Shown here: piece after piece, positions 39,016 to 46,648 of the stretch | How positions within the stretch are numbered: position 1 is the first letter of the stretch | How the letters are laid out: each line of letters starts with the position of its first letter | Assembly (NCBI GenBank): GCA_031291075.1 | Contig: JARLJS010000122.1 | Location: forward strand, 1-60,049 | DNA: 60,049 bases | Source of the DNA: Nevskia sp. | GTDB taxonomy: Bacteria > Pseudomonadota > Gammaproteobacteria > Nevskiales > Nevskiaceae | Direction of reading: 5' to 3' | Notes under the pieces: model-generated | Told to the model about the DNA's origin: nothing | Databases searched by the model: none | What the model saw: only the letters and a program-made list of their open reading frames with translations | Program-made: the position numbers and the translations under genes

Positions 39016-40122
39016 ATGGACGTGGACCGCAGCTGCTTCGATTGGCCCGTCTTCGGCCTCGCCGACGCCGACAAGCGCGGCCGGCTGGAACGCGGCCTGG
39101 GCGAACTGACCCGCCTGCACGCGCGCAACTGCGAACCCTACGGCCGCATCGTGCAGGCGCTGGGCGTCGACCCCATGCGCGACTACGGCCTCGAAGCGGT
39201 GCCGCTGCTGCCGGTGCGGCTGTTCAAGCAATACGAGCTGAAATCCGTCCCCGACACGGCGGTGTTCAAGGTACTGACTTCGTCCGGCACCTCCTCGCAG
39301 CAATTGTCGCGGGTGGTGCTGGATCGCGATACCGCGCAGGCGCAGACCCGCGCCCTGGTCCTGATCCTGCAGGACTTCCTGGGCAAGGCGCGCCTGCCGA
39401 TGCTGATCCTCGATCATCCCGGAGTGATCAAGGACCGCCGCTCGTATTCGGCGCGCGGCGCCGGCATCCTGGGCTTGTCGAGCTTCGGGCGCGACCACGT
39501 CTACGCCCTGCGCGACGACATGACGGCGGACCTGGAGGCGGTCGCGGCCTTCGCCGAGCGGCACCGCGGGCAGCGCGTGCTGCTGTTCGGCTTCACCTTC
39601 ATGGTGTGGAAGTACTTCGTCGGCGCGCTGCGCCGGACGCCGCTGCGGACGCCCTTGAGCGACGCCATCCTGATCCACAGCGGCGGCTGGAAGAAGCTGC
39701 AGGACGAGGCGGTGGACGCCGCCACTTTCGGCCGCGCGCTCGAAGAGTTCGCCGGGGTTTCCAGGGTTCACAACTTCTATGGCATGGTGGAGCAGGTCGG
39801 CTCGATCTTCGTCGAGTGCGAGCATGGGCGCCTGCACACGCCGGCCTTTGCCGACGTGCTGATCCGCGACGCGCGCAGCGGGCTGACGCTGCCCCCCGGC
39901 CAGACCGGACTGATCCAGGCCTTGTCGCTGCTGCCGGCGAGCTACCCGGGGCACAGCCTGCTGACCGAGGATCTGGGCGAGTGGACCGGGGTCGACGACT
40001 GTCCCTGCGGGCGGCTGGGACGCACGTTCAAGGTGCATGGCCGCGCGGCTCGCACCGAGCTGCGCGGCTGCAGCGACACCCACGCCGCCGCCGTGGAACA
40101 GGTCGCCGGAGCCAGCGCGTGA
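39016..40122 (+). CDS. LuxE-family acyl-protein synthetase
   Basis: 368 aa, the size of LuxE, the enzyme of the luminescence fatty acid reductase complex that activates an acid as acyl-AMP. Visible are LTSSGTSSQQLSR near residue 88, HPGVIKDRRSYSARGAGILGLSSFG, LIHSGGWKKL and the A5-like NFYGMVEQVGSIF near 255, plus CPCGRLGRTFKVHGR near the end. No luciferase genes are present. It begins 2 nt after the ligase stop with GAGG upstream, and its stop overlaps the LuxC-like gene by 4 nt. It probably delivers an acyl group to the LuxC-like reductase. Two separate acid-activating enzymes in a row are unusual. Confidence 0.83.
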   Translation: MDVDRSCFDWPVFGLADADKRGRLERGLGELTRLHARNCEPYGRIVQALGVDPMRDYGLEAVPLLPVRLFKQYELKSVPDTAVFKVLTSSGTSSQQLSRVVLDRDTAQAQTRALVLILQDFLGKARLPMLILDHPGVIKDRRSYSARGAGILGLSSFGRDHVYALRDDMTADLEAVAAFAERHRGQRVLLFGFTFMVWKYFVGALRRTPLRTPLSDAILIHSGGWKKLQDEAVDAATFGRALEEFAGVSRVHNFYGMVEQVGSIFVECEHGRLHTPAFADVLIRDARSGLTLPPGQTGLIQALSLLPASYPGHSLLTEDLGEWTGVDDCPCGRLGRTFKVHGRAARTELRGCSDTHAAAVEQVAGASA

Positions 40123-41330
40123 GCGAGCCCTACGAGGCACTCGTCCCCGGCTCGCCGGCGCCGGAGCTGCTGAGGGCGGCGGCTCCGTTGCGGCCGTTTG
40201 CGCCGGAAGCCTGCGCCTTCCTCGAAGCCCTCTCGGACCTGCTGCTGCAACAGCGCAGCGCCCGGGCTTATGCCGAACTCACCGCGCTGGCCTACTGGAT
40301 GCGCCGCGCCTCGATCCGCCGCCTGCAGGCGGACTGCGCGGCGCGGCAGGGCACCGCGCTGCTGCTGGCACGCGGCACCGTGTTCCACATCGCGCCGGCC
40401 AACGTCGACACCATCTTCGTATACTCCTGGGCCCTGTCGCTGCTGACGGGCAACCGTAACATCGTGCGTCTGTCCAGCCGTTCGTCGCCACAAACCGAAG
40501 TCCTGCTGGATGCCATCGCAGCGCTGCTGGGCGACGCCGCGCACCGTACGGTCGGCGAGCGCACCCTGCTGCTGCGCTATGCTCCGGACGACGCCCTCAC
40601 CGGGCGGCTGTCGGCGCAGTGCGACGCCCGTATCGTGTGGGGCGGCGACGCCACCGTGGCCGAGATCCGGCGCATCCCGCTGCCTGCCACCGCGATCGAG
40701 GTGGCATTCGCCGACAAGCAGTCGATCGCGCTGGTTGACGCGGCCCGCTGGAACGGGTTCGACCAGGCCCGGCGCGACGGGCTGGCGGAGTCGTTCTATA
40801 CCGACGCCTATTGGTTCGGACAGATGGCCTGCTCCTCCCCGCGCGTGGTGTTGTGGCTGGGGACGGCGGAGGCGACCGCGCAGGCGCGCGCCGATTTCTG
40901 GCCGCGGGTGGAACGGGTGATCGCCCGCCGACAGGAACGCTTCAGCGACATCGACTATGTCGACAAGCTGGTGGCCGCGGATTCGCTCGCAATCGAGCTG
41001 CCGGTGCGGATCGAAGCCTCGGCCAACAACGACCTTACGCGCTTGTGGGTGGACCGGCCGGGCCTGCGCGTGCCGCACTTCTGCGGAGCCGGCCTGTTCC
41101 TGGAATCGCGCATCGCCGCCTTGGACGAGCTGCGTCCCCTGCTCGACCGCAAGCTGCAGACCGTATGCTACGCGGGGCTGGACAGCGACGAGCTGCGCGC
41201 CTTCGTGGCCGCCGCGCCGCTGGCCGGAGTCGATCGGTTCGTGCCGTTCGGCCGGGCTCTCGAATTCGCGCCGGTGTGGGACGGTTTTGACTTGATGCGA
41301 GTGTTCGCACGCGAGGTGACGGTGATATGA
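40119..41330 (+). CDS. LuxC-family acyl-CoA/acyl-protein reductase
   Basis: 403 aa, somewhat shorter than luminescence LuxC (~480). LuxC forms a Cys-bound acyl intermediate and reduces it with NADPH to an aldehyde. The likely nucleophile is Cys238 in YWFGQMACSSPRVV, matching the QMCSSP-type LuxC motif; GTVFHIAPANVDTIF and SLLTGNRNIVRLS fit the N-terminal cofactor region. The GTG start overlaps the LuxE-like stop (GTGA). In the absence of luxAB the product is not for light. A LuxE-LuxC pair with ACP and ligase resembles the tetronate genes proposed in the Vibrio cholerae O1 O-antigen region (rfbKLMNO, where RfbN has LuxC and LuxE similarity), so synthesis of a sugar acyl substituent is plausible. 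Confidence 0.83.
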   Translation: MSEPYEALVPGSPAPELLRAAAPLRPFAPEACAFLEALSDLLLQQRSARAYAELTALAYWMRRASIRRLQADCAARQGTALLLARGTVFHIAPANVDTIFVYSWALSLLTGNRNIVRLSSRSSPQTEVLLDAIAALLGDAAHRTVGERTLLLRYAPDDALTGRLSAQCDARIVWGGDATVAEIRRIPLPATAIEVAFADKQSIALVDAARWNGFDQARRDGLAESFYTDAYWFGQMACSSPRVVLWLGTAEATAQARADFWPRVERVIARRQERFSDIDYVDKLVAADSLAIELPVRIEASANNDLTRLWVDRPGLRVPHFCGAGLFLESRIAALDELRPLLDRKLQTVCYAGLDSDELRAFVAAAPLAGVDRFVPFGRALEFAPVWDGFDLMRVFAREVTVI

Positions 41331-41373
41331 GCAGACTCCCACGATCACGGCAACACGTGCTGCAGGAATGCCC

Positions 41374-42033
41374 ATGCCGCTGCTGAATGCGCCGGCGGTG
41401 CGCTCCGTGGTGATCGCAGGTGCAGGCGGCTTTGCCCTGGAGATGTTCGACTACCTGCTGTCCGAGCGGGACGGCCCCGAAGTGCTGGGCTTCATCGACG
41501 ACCGGCCCGAAGCGCTGCCGCCGCCGGGCACCGGCCGTCCGCACCTGGGCCGCATCGACGCCTACCGACCCGCCGCGGACCAGGGGGTGGTGGTGGCCAT
41601 CGGTTCGCCCCAGGGACGTTCCAACGTGCTGAACACGCTGTGGCAGCTCGGCGCCGTCACGCCGGCCTACGTCCACCCGCTGGCACTGGTATCGCCGGCG
41701 GCGCGGCTGGGGCGCGGCACCATCGTCTGTCCCTATGCCATCGTCAACCGCAACGCCAGCGTCGGCGACGGCGTGCTCGTCAACGTGCACTGCTGCGTCG
41801 GCCATGGCGCCGCCGCCGGCGATTTCTCCGTGCTCTCACCCTACGCCGATCTCAACGGCGACTCCGCCATCGGCGCCGGCTGCTTCCTCGGCACACGTGC
41901 CACGCTATTTCCACGGGTGACGATCGGGCGGGAATGCGTCGTGGATTCGCATACCGCGGTGCGCGCCAGCGCGGAGGACCGGCAGATAATCTCGTCGCGC
42001 GGCCCCTACACGGTCAATCCACGCCGGACCTAG
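41374..42033 (+). CDS. PglD/NeuD-like sugar acyltransferase
   Basis: 219 aa. An N-terminal Rossmann-like domain (VVIAGAGGFALEMFDYLLSE, then VLGFIDDRP) precedes a left-handed beta-helix of hexapeptide repeats from about residue 95 (LVSPAARLGRGTIVCPYAIVNRNASVGDGVLVN, then the catalytic-His region HGAAAGDFSVLSPYA). PglD-type enzymes N-acylate UDP-4-amino sugars using acyl-CoA. Placed right after the acyl module, it is the best candidate to transfer that acyl group to an amino sugar. ATG at 41374 has GCAGGA 7 nt upstream and is preferred over ATG 41368. Confidence 0.82.
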   Translation: MPLLNAPAVRSVVIAGAGGFALEMFDYLLSERDGPEVLGFIDDRPEALPPPGTGRPHLGRIDAYRPAADQGVVVAIGSPQGRSNVLNTLWQLGAVTPAYVHPLALVSPAARLGRGTIVCPYAIVNRNASVGDGVLVNVHCCVGHGAAAGDFSVLSPYADLNGDSAIGAGCFLGTRATLFPRVTIGRECVVDSHTAVRASAEDRQIISSRGPYTVNPRRT

Positions 42034-42080
42034 GTTCCCCAAGACCGGGCGGCCCCGGTGATCGTCTCCACGATCACCTT

Positions 42081-42140
42081 CGATATCACGTCATGGGCCG
42101 CTCCGCCGCCCGGGCCACCCTCGAACAGGGTCGGCTGGTG
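42081..42140 (-). pseudogene. Remnant of a GT4 glycosyltransferase gene
   Basis: On the minus strand this reads HQPTLFEGGPGGGAAHDVIS, the donor-binding signature of GT4 enzymes, with no gene around it: the frame soon breaks into unrelated sequence on both sides. The DNA matches 43241-43300 of the intact glycosyltransferase at about 48 of 60 positions by hand count. It is probably what is left of a deleted paralogue and marks a recombination scar between the two convergent operons. Confidence 0.7.
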
Positions 42141-42172
42141 CAACCGCGGCGCTCGGCCACAGGATTCTCTCG

Positions 42173-42940
42173 TCAGTCCCAAGCGCAAGGCCGGGCGGCG
42201 TCCTGGCGCCGGAAAAAAGTGGCATTGAACTGCAGCACCCTGCCGCTGGAAGGATCGACTAAGTCCGAGGAGATGTCCCACAAGTCAAAACCCGCATGAT
42301 CCATGAACTTGATCAATTCGGGCATCAATTGCTGTCCGGCATAGAGCGGCACCAGGGAAAGTTCGAGGTGGATGCCCATCAAGCGTGGAAGGATGCGGGA
42401 AGCCCCGTCAAGCACCTGGCGTTCGTAGCCCTGCGTATCGATCTTCAGGAAAATCACGGAACGCTCGTCGATATAGTCCGCCGCGACCGTGTCGAGGCGG
42501 CGTAGCGGAACCTTCTCCACGCCGAGGCGGCGCGAGTGCGGCGCGACGCTGGAGTGCGATTCCAGCATCGGCAGGATCGAACTGCTGACGGAATTGGCCG
42601 CGACATTGATCTCAACCTCGCCATCACTGGCACCTATGGCACCGACCGGCGCCACGTCCCACAGGGGATCCTTCGCAGCATCCGCACTGAGCACGGCATG
42701 AGCAGCCTGGAGCGGTTCAAACGAAACGATGCGCTCCGTATAGGAGTAGTTGTCGCGAAGCTCCCGGCCGAATTGGCCGACATTCGCACCGACGTCGAGA
42801 ACCAGGTTGATGCCGTGATTGCGCAGCATCGCGCCCAAGCGCACCGCGCCGGAATGCGCCAGGCTGCGCCGATGGATGTCGAAGCCGAGCCAGCGCATCG
42901 CGGCGATTAGTTTCGAATCCAGATAGTATCGCGCTTGCAT
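42173..42940 (-). CDS. FkbM-family methyltransferase
   Basis: 255 aa. The SAM-binding loop is VLDVGANVGQFGREL (about residues 48-62), then VSFEPLQAAHAVL, and the FkbM-type IFLKIDTQGYERQVLDGASRIL. FkbM enzymes O-methylate sugars or other hydroxyl groups, so it likely methylates a sugar of the cluster's glycan. The ATG at 42940 has AGAGA upstream. It is the last gene of the minus-strand operon, 59 nt after the preceding glycosyltransferase, the widest gap in that operon. Just beyond its stop is the glycosyltransferase remnant. Confidence 0.83.
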   Translation of the reverse strand: MQARYYLDSKLIAAMRWLGFDIHRRSLAHSGAVRLGAMLRNHGINLVLDVGANVGQFGRELRDNYSYTERIVSFEPLQAAHAVLSADAAKDPLWDVAPVGAIGASDGEVEINVAANSVSSSILPMLESHSSVAPHSRRLGVEKVPLRRLDTVAADYIDERSVIFLKIDTQGYERQVLDGASRILPRLMGIHLELSLVPLYAGQQLMPELIKFMDHAGFDLWDISSDLVDPSSGRVLQFNATFFRRQDAARPCAWD

Positions 42941-42999
42941 CGAAATTTCTCTGTGAGCAGCTCTCGCGTCCGGGCGCGCAAAAGCAACGGGCCTAAGAA

Positions 43000-44190
43000 T
43001 CAACCACTGACCGCGGCGATGGCCTCCAGGATAACCTCCCCGCATTGGCGCCGACGCGAGCGTCCTGCCTGCAACAGGCTGTCGGCCCGCGCCTCGGCCG
43101 GAACACGTTGCGGCAGCGCCAGGGCCTGCTCCATGCGGTGCGCCAGTTCCTCGGGCGAATCGGGCCGGAAGTAGGCGCGATAGCCGGACTCAATCTCGCG
43201 GTTGACGGGGATGTCGGACAGCAGCAACGGCGTGTCCACCGATACCGCATCGTAGGCCGCGCCGCCGCCCGGCCCGCCCTCGACCAGGCTCGGCTGGATC
43301 ACCGCCACGCAGCGCTTGACCAGTTCCATCTGCTCGCGCTTGGGGATGTGACCGAGGATGCGCACGCGGCCGGCGACGCCGTGCCGGTCCAACAGCGCCC
43401 GCAGTTCCTGGAAGTGGCGCGGATGGCGGTAGTCGTGCGTGTCGCCCGTGCAGACCAGTTCCACCTCCGACCGATGCCGCAGCAACGCCAGCGCCTCGAA
43501 CGCACAGCGGTGGTTCTTGTGCAGCCAGAACTGGTTGCTGATGAGGAAGAAGCCGTCGCCAATGCCGTATTTCTCCACTACGCCGGGCAGCGCCTCCAGC
43601 CACTCGCGCCGCGGCGCCGGCGCGAACGGCAGGGCCACCAGCCGGGTCCGGTAGCCTGGATAAAAATGGTGGATGTCGTCGGCGACGGCGCGCGCGTTCA
43701 CCAGCACGGCCCTGGCCCTGCGCAGCACGCCGGTGAAGCGGGCGTCGCTGACCCGACGTTGCCGGCGGCTAAAGAAGTCCGGGTAGTGACGGTGCTGCAG
43801 ATCGTAGATGTAGCCGAGCCACGGCTGGCGCAGCACCGGCCCGGGCGCATCCATGGCAGGCAGCAGGCAGTCGAGCCGCAGCCGCCCTGCGGCGCGCGCC
43901 AAGGCGAGCGGGCCCAGGTCGATGACGTGGATATGCAGCTGCGGAAACTGCTCGGCAAAGAACTCGTGGTAACGCTTCAGCTCCGCTGCCGGCGCCGGAA
44001 ATTCCGGACGCGTGCGGCGCTCCATCGCCCGTTTGAGGTTGCGCAGATTGATCAACGGCCCGGCGGCAGGCACCAGCAGGTGCAGTTCCACATCATTGCC
44101 GGCGGCGTACAGCGAATCCATGATCATGCGCAGAAAATCCAGGCCGCCGGCCCAGCCGGTCAGCCCGGCCGCGACAATGCCGAGCTTCAT
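43000..44190 (-). CDS. GT4-family glycosyltransferase
   Basis: 396 aa GT-B enzyme. The N-terminal part begins MKLGIVAAGLTGWAGGLDFLR. The C-terminal donor-binding part includes FFLISNQFWLHKNHRCAFEAL and VIQPSLVEGGPGGGAAYDAVS, where the EGGPGG acid region is typical of this GT4 subgroup, followed by PLLLSDIPVNREI. It adds a sugar from a nucleotide donor to a lipid-linked glycan in the cytoplasm; the sugar is unknown. The ATG overlaps the aminotransferase stop by 4 nt (ATGA). A remnant of a close relative lies at 42081-42140. Confidence 0.85.
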   Translation of the reverse strand: MKLGIVAAGLTGWAGGLDFLRMIMDSLYAAGNDVELHLLVPAAGPLINLRNLKRAMERRTRPEFPAPAAELKRYHEFFAEQFPQLHIHVIDLGPLALARAAGRLRLDCLLPAMDAPGPVLRQPWLGYIYDLQHRHYPDFFSRRQRRVSDARFTGVLRRARAVLVNARAVADDIHHFYPGYRTRLVALPFAPAPRREWLEALPGVVEKYGIGDGFFLISNQFWLHKNHRCAFEALALLRHRSEVELVCTGDTHDYRHPRHFQELRALLDRHGVAGRVRILGHIPKREQMELVKRCVAVIQPSLVEGGPGGGAAYDAVSVDTPLLLSDIPVNREIESGYRAYFRPDSPEELAHRMEQALALPQRVPAEARADSLLQAGRSRRRQCGEVILEAIAAVSG

Positions 44191-45293
44191 GCCGCCCGGG
44201 CGAAGAAATCACGGATGGCGTCGGCGACCTCCGTGACACCATCTTCGCCGAGCGCCGGCCAGCTCGGCAGGTTGATGCCCCGCCAGGCTAGTTCCTCGGC
44301 AACCGGATGCTTCTGGTAACGCACCGAATACATCGGCATGGTGTGCACCGGGTAGAACAGCGGGCGCGTCTCGATGCCGCGGGCGCGCAGGTGCCGGCGC
44401 AACGGCTCGCGCTGCTCCGGGCGCTCGACCAGGATCGAGATCATCCAGTAGGTATGGCGGCCGCCCTCGAAATCCTTGTGTACCGACACCGGCAGGCCGG
44501 CGAGCTGCCTGCGGTAATGCTCGGCGAGACGGCGCTTGCGGCCGATGAAATCCTCCACGCGCTCGAGCTGCGCCAAGCCGATCGCCGCGCAGATGTTGGT
44601 CATGCGGTAATTGTAGCCGACGACGTCGTGCCAGTATTCCCGGTACGCGGCGAGCCCCTGCCCCTTGAAATGCTTGGTGCGCTCGAACAAGGTCTTGTCG
44701 CTGGTCGATACCATTCCACCCTCGCCGGTGGTGATGGTCTTGTTGCCGTAGAAGCTGAAGGTGGCGATGTCGCCGAAAGTGCCGACGTGGCGATCCCGGT
44801 AGCGCGTGCCGATGCCCTCGGCGCAATCCTCGATCAGGAATACCCTGTGCTTCCTGGCCAGCGCGCATAGCGCTTCCATGTCACAGGGATGACCGTACAG
44901 ATGGACCGGCATGATCGCCTTGGTATGCGGGCCGATCTTGCGCTCCACGTCGGCCGGGTCCATCTGCCAGTCGACGGGATTGGAGTCGACGAACACCGGC
45001 GTGGCGCCGGTGTAGGCAATGGCATTCACCGACGCGATGTAAGTGAGCGTCGGTACGATTACCTCGTCGCCCGGCCCGATGCCAAGCGCCAGCATGGCAA
45101 GGTGGAGAGCCACGGTGCCGTTGCACACCGCAGCCGAATAGGAAACGCCGACGTACTCCGAGAAACGCTCCTCGAACGCCGGGATGTACTTGCCCTTGGA
45201 CGAGATCCAGGACGAATCGAGGCAGTCCATCACGTAGCGCTTCTCGACCTCGCCGAGTTCGGGCTGGTAGACGGGGATTCTGATGTCGGTCAT
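44187..45293 (-). CDS. DegT/DnrJ/EryC1-family sugar aminotransferase, perosamine synthase-like
   Basis: 368 aa PLP enzyme. The start IPVYQPELGEVEKRYVMDCLDSSWISSKGKYIPAFEE..., NGTVALHLAMLALGIGPGDEVIVPTLTYIASVNAIAYTGA and IEDCAEGIGTRYR closely resemble GDP-perosamine synthases (RfbE/Per). The PLP-binding Lys is Lys185 in FYGNKTITTGEGG. It would transaminate a 4-keto (less likely 3-keto) nucleotide sugar to an amino sugar that the PglD-like enzyme could then acylate. No 4,6-dehydratase gene lies in the window, so the keto donor must come from elsewhere. It has 4-nt overlaps with genes on both sides. Confidence 0.88.
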   Translation of the reverse strand: MTDIRIPVYQPELGEVEKRYVMDCLDSSWISSKGKYIPAFEERFSEYVGVSYSAAVCNGTVALHLAMLALGIGPGDEVIVPTLTYIASVNAIAYTGATPVFVDSNPVDWQMDPADVERKIGPHTKAIMPVHLYGHPCDMEALCALARKHRVFLIEDCAEGIGTRYRDRHVGTFGDIATFSFYGNKTITTGEGGMVSTSDKTLFERTKHFKGQGLAAYREYWHDVVGYNYRMTNICAAIGLAQLERVEDFIGRKRRLAEHYRRQLAGLPVSVHKDFEGGRHTYWMISILVERPEQREPLRRHLRARGIETRPLFYPVHTMPMYSVRYQKHPVAEELAWRGINLPSWPALGEDGVTEVADAIRDFFARAA

Positions 45294-46648
45294 GGGCTGG
45301 GGTTCGGCGATGGTCGATGGATGGCTCTGCGGAGGCCGAGCAGGTAGCGTCGCAGGAAAATAAACTGCGCGGAAGCCGAAATCAGCAGATAGGCGACGAT
45401 TGTCGCGCCCACGGCGCCCGCCGGTCCATACATGGGGATCAGGTACAGCTTCCCGGCGAATGCCGCCGCGGCCATGGCCGTGGCCACTGTCACCTGAAAC
45501 ACGAATACGCCGGCCGCGTTGAATACGGCGGCGCAGGCGGTGCCGAGCATGTCGATGAAGGTCCAGAGCGCGAATGCCGTGACCAGCGGCCTTGGAACCG
45601 CCACCGGGGCGTGCAGCCAGATCGCGGCGATGCTGTCGAAGCCCCACCAGACGCCTGCGCAGGCCGCCAGGCCGAAGACGCCGATGGCGGCGAAGGAGGT
45701 GCGGAAGGTGTCCAGCACCCAGCGGTAGTCGCGCCTGGCCAAGGCATCGCCGTAGCTGGGCCACAGGCCGCTGATCGACATCGACACCACCATCGACAGC
45801 ACCAGGAACACACGCTGTACCACCGAGTACTGGGTCACCGCCTGCGGCCCGTCCATCGACGCCAGCAGGGCGGTATCGCTCTGGTAGGCCACGGCGGCCG
45901 CGAGTTGCAGCACGAAAAAAAGCACGCCGGTTCCGACGATGGTCCGCGCCTGCTGCAGGTTGGCGCGGCGGAACGCCGGCCGGGAGCCCGCGTGCCTGGA
46001 AAACCACAGCACGGTGTTGCCCAGGTGGGCCAGGGTCTGCGGCACGTAGAGACAGGCGACCAGTCCCGGCAGTCCTACGCCCAAGCGGATCGCCAGGGGC
46101 ACGGCGACCACCGTGGCAACCGAAGCCGAACCCTGCCAGATCCCGCCCACGTAGCCGCGCTGCAGGCCATGCTGCAGCTTGGTCACCAACCCCAGCGGCA
46201 GGTTGGCCAGGAAGCAGAACACGAACACCAGCAGCGCCGCGGCGGCCTCGTCCAGCATCCGCCGGTCGAGCTTGCGGAACACCAGGGCGATGGCGTCGGC
46301 CGACAGGGCCGCGCCGGCGGCCACCCCGAGCAGCAAGGTGATCAACAGCATCACCAGGTAGCCGGTGCCGGTGGCCGCGCGCAGCGCCTGGGTGTCGCCG
46401 CGGGCGTTGGCGGCGGTGATCACGTTGACCAGGCCGTTGCCCAGGCCGAAGTCGGCGAACGCCAGCAAGCCGGTGAAGGAACTGATGGTCATCCACACGC
46501 CGAAACGGTCGGGCCCGAGGTAGCGGTAGGCCATCGGGATGGTGAACAGCGTCACCAGCAACCCGCCCAGCCGGCTCAGATACTGCGCGCCCGCGTACAG
46601 AAACAGCCGGCGCGTGCGCGGCGCCCACAGCGCTTCCCGGGAGATCAT
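45290..46648 (-). CDS. Wzx-like polysaccharide flippase
   Basis: 452 aa with about 12-14 transmembrane helices and the start RLFLYAGAQYLSRLGGLLVTLFTIPMAYRYLGPDRFGVWM typical of MATE/MOP-superfamily Wzx proteins. It would flip an undecaprenyl-diphosphate-linked oligosaccharide to the periplasmic side. Its presence shows that the cluster's glycan is built on a lipid carrier in the cytoplasm and then exported. No Wzy polymerase or Wzz regulator was recognised in the window; one of the GT-C proteins may take over the next step. It is coupled to both neighbours by 4-nt overlaps. Confidence 0.85.
   Translation of the reverse strand: MISREALWAPRTRRLFLYAGAQYLSRLGGLLVTLFTIPMAYRYLGPDRFGVWMTISSFTGLLAFADFGLGNGLVNVITAANARGDTQALRAATGTGYLVMLLITLLLGVAAGAALSADAIALVFRKLDRRMLDEAAAALLVFVFCFLANLPLGLVTKLQHGLQRGYVGGIWQGSASVATVVAVPLAIRLGVGLPGLVACLYVPQTLAHLGNTVLWFSRHAGSRPAFRRANLQQARTIVGTGVLFFVLQLAAAVAYQSDTALLASMDGPQAVTQYSVVQRVFLVLSMVVSMSISGLWPSYGDALARRDYRWVLDTFRTSFAAIGVFGLAACAGVWWGFDSIAAIWLHAPVAVPRPLVTAFALWTFIDMLGTACAAVFNAAGVFVFQVTVATAMAAAAFAGKLYLIPMYGPAGAVGATIVAYLLISASAQFIFLRRYLLGLRRAIHRPSPNPSP

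Noticed and set aside
39016-41330. Bioluminescence operon
   Set aside because: LuxC- and LuxE-like genes are present, but no luxA, luxB or luxD-like gene is in the window and the neighbours are glycan genes.
45294-46628. N-terminal extension of the aminotransferase
   Set aside because: It runs out of frame through the flippase gene, which has its own clear protein; the aminotransferase starts at 45293.
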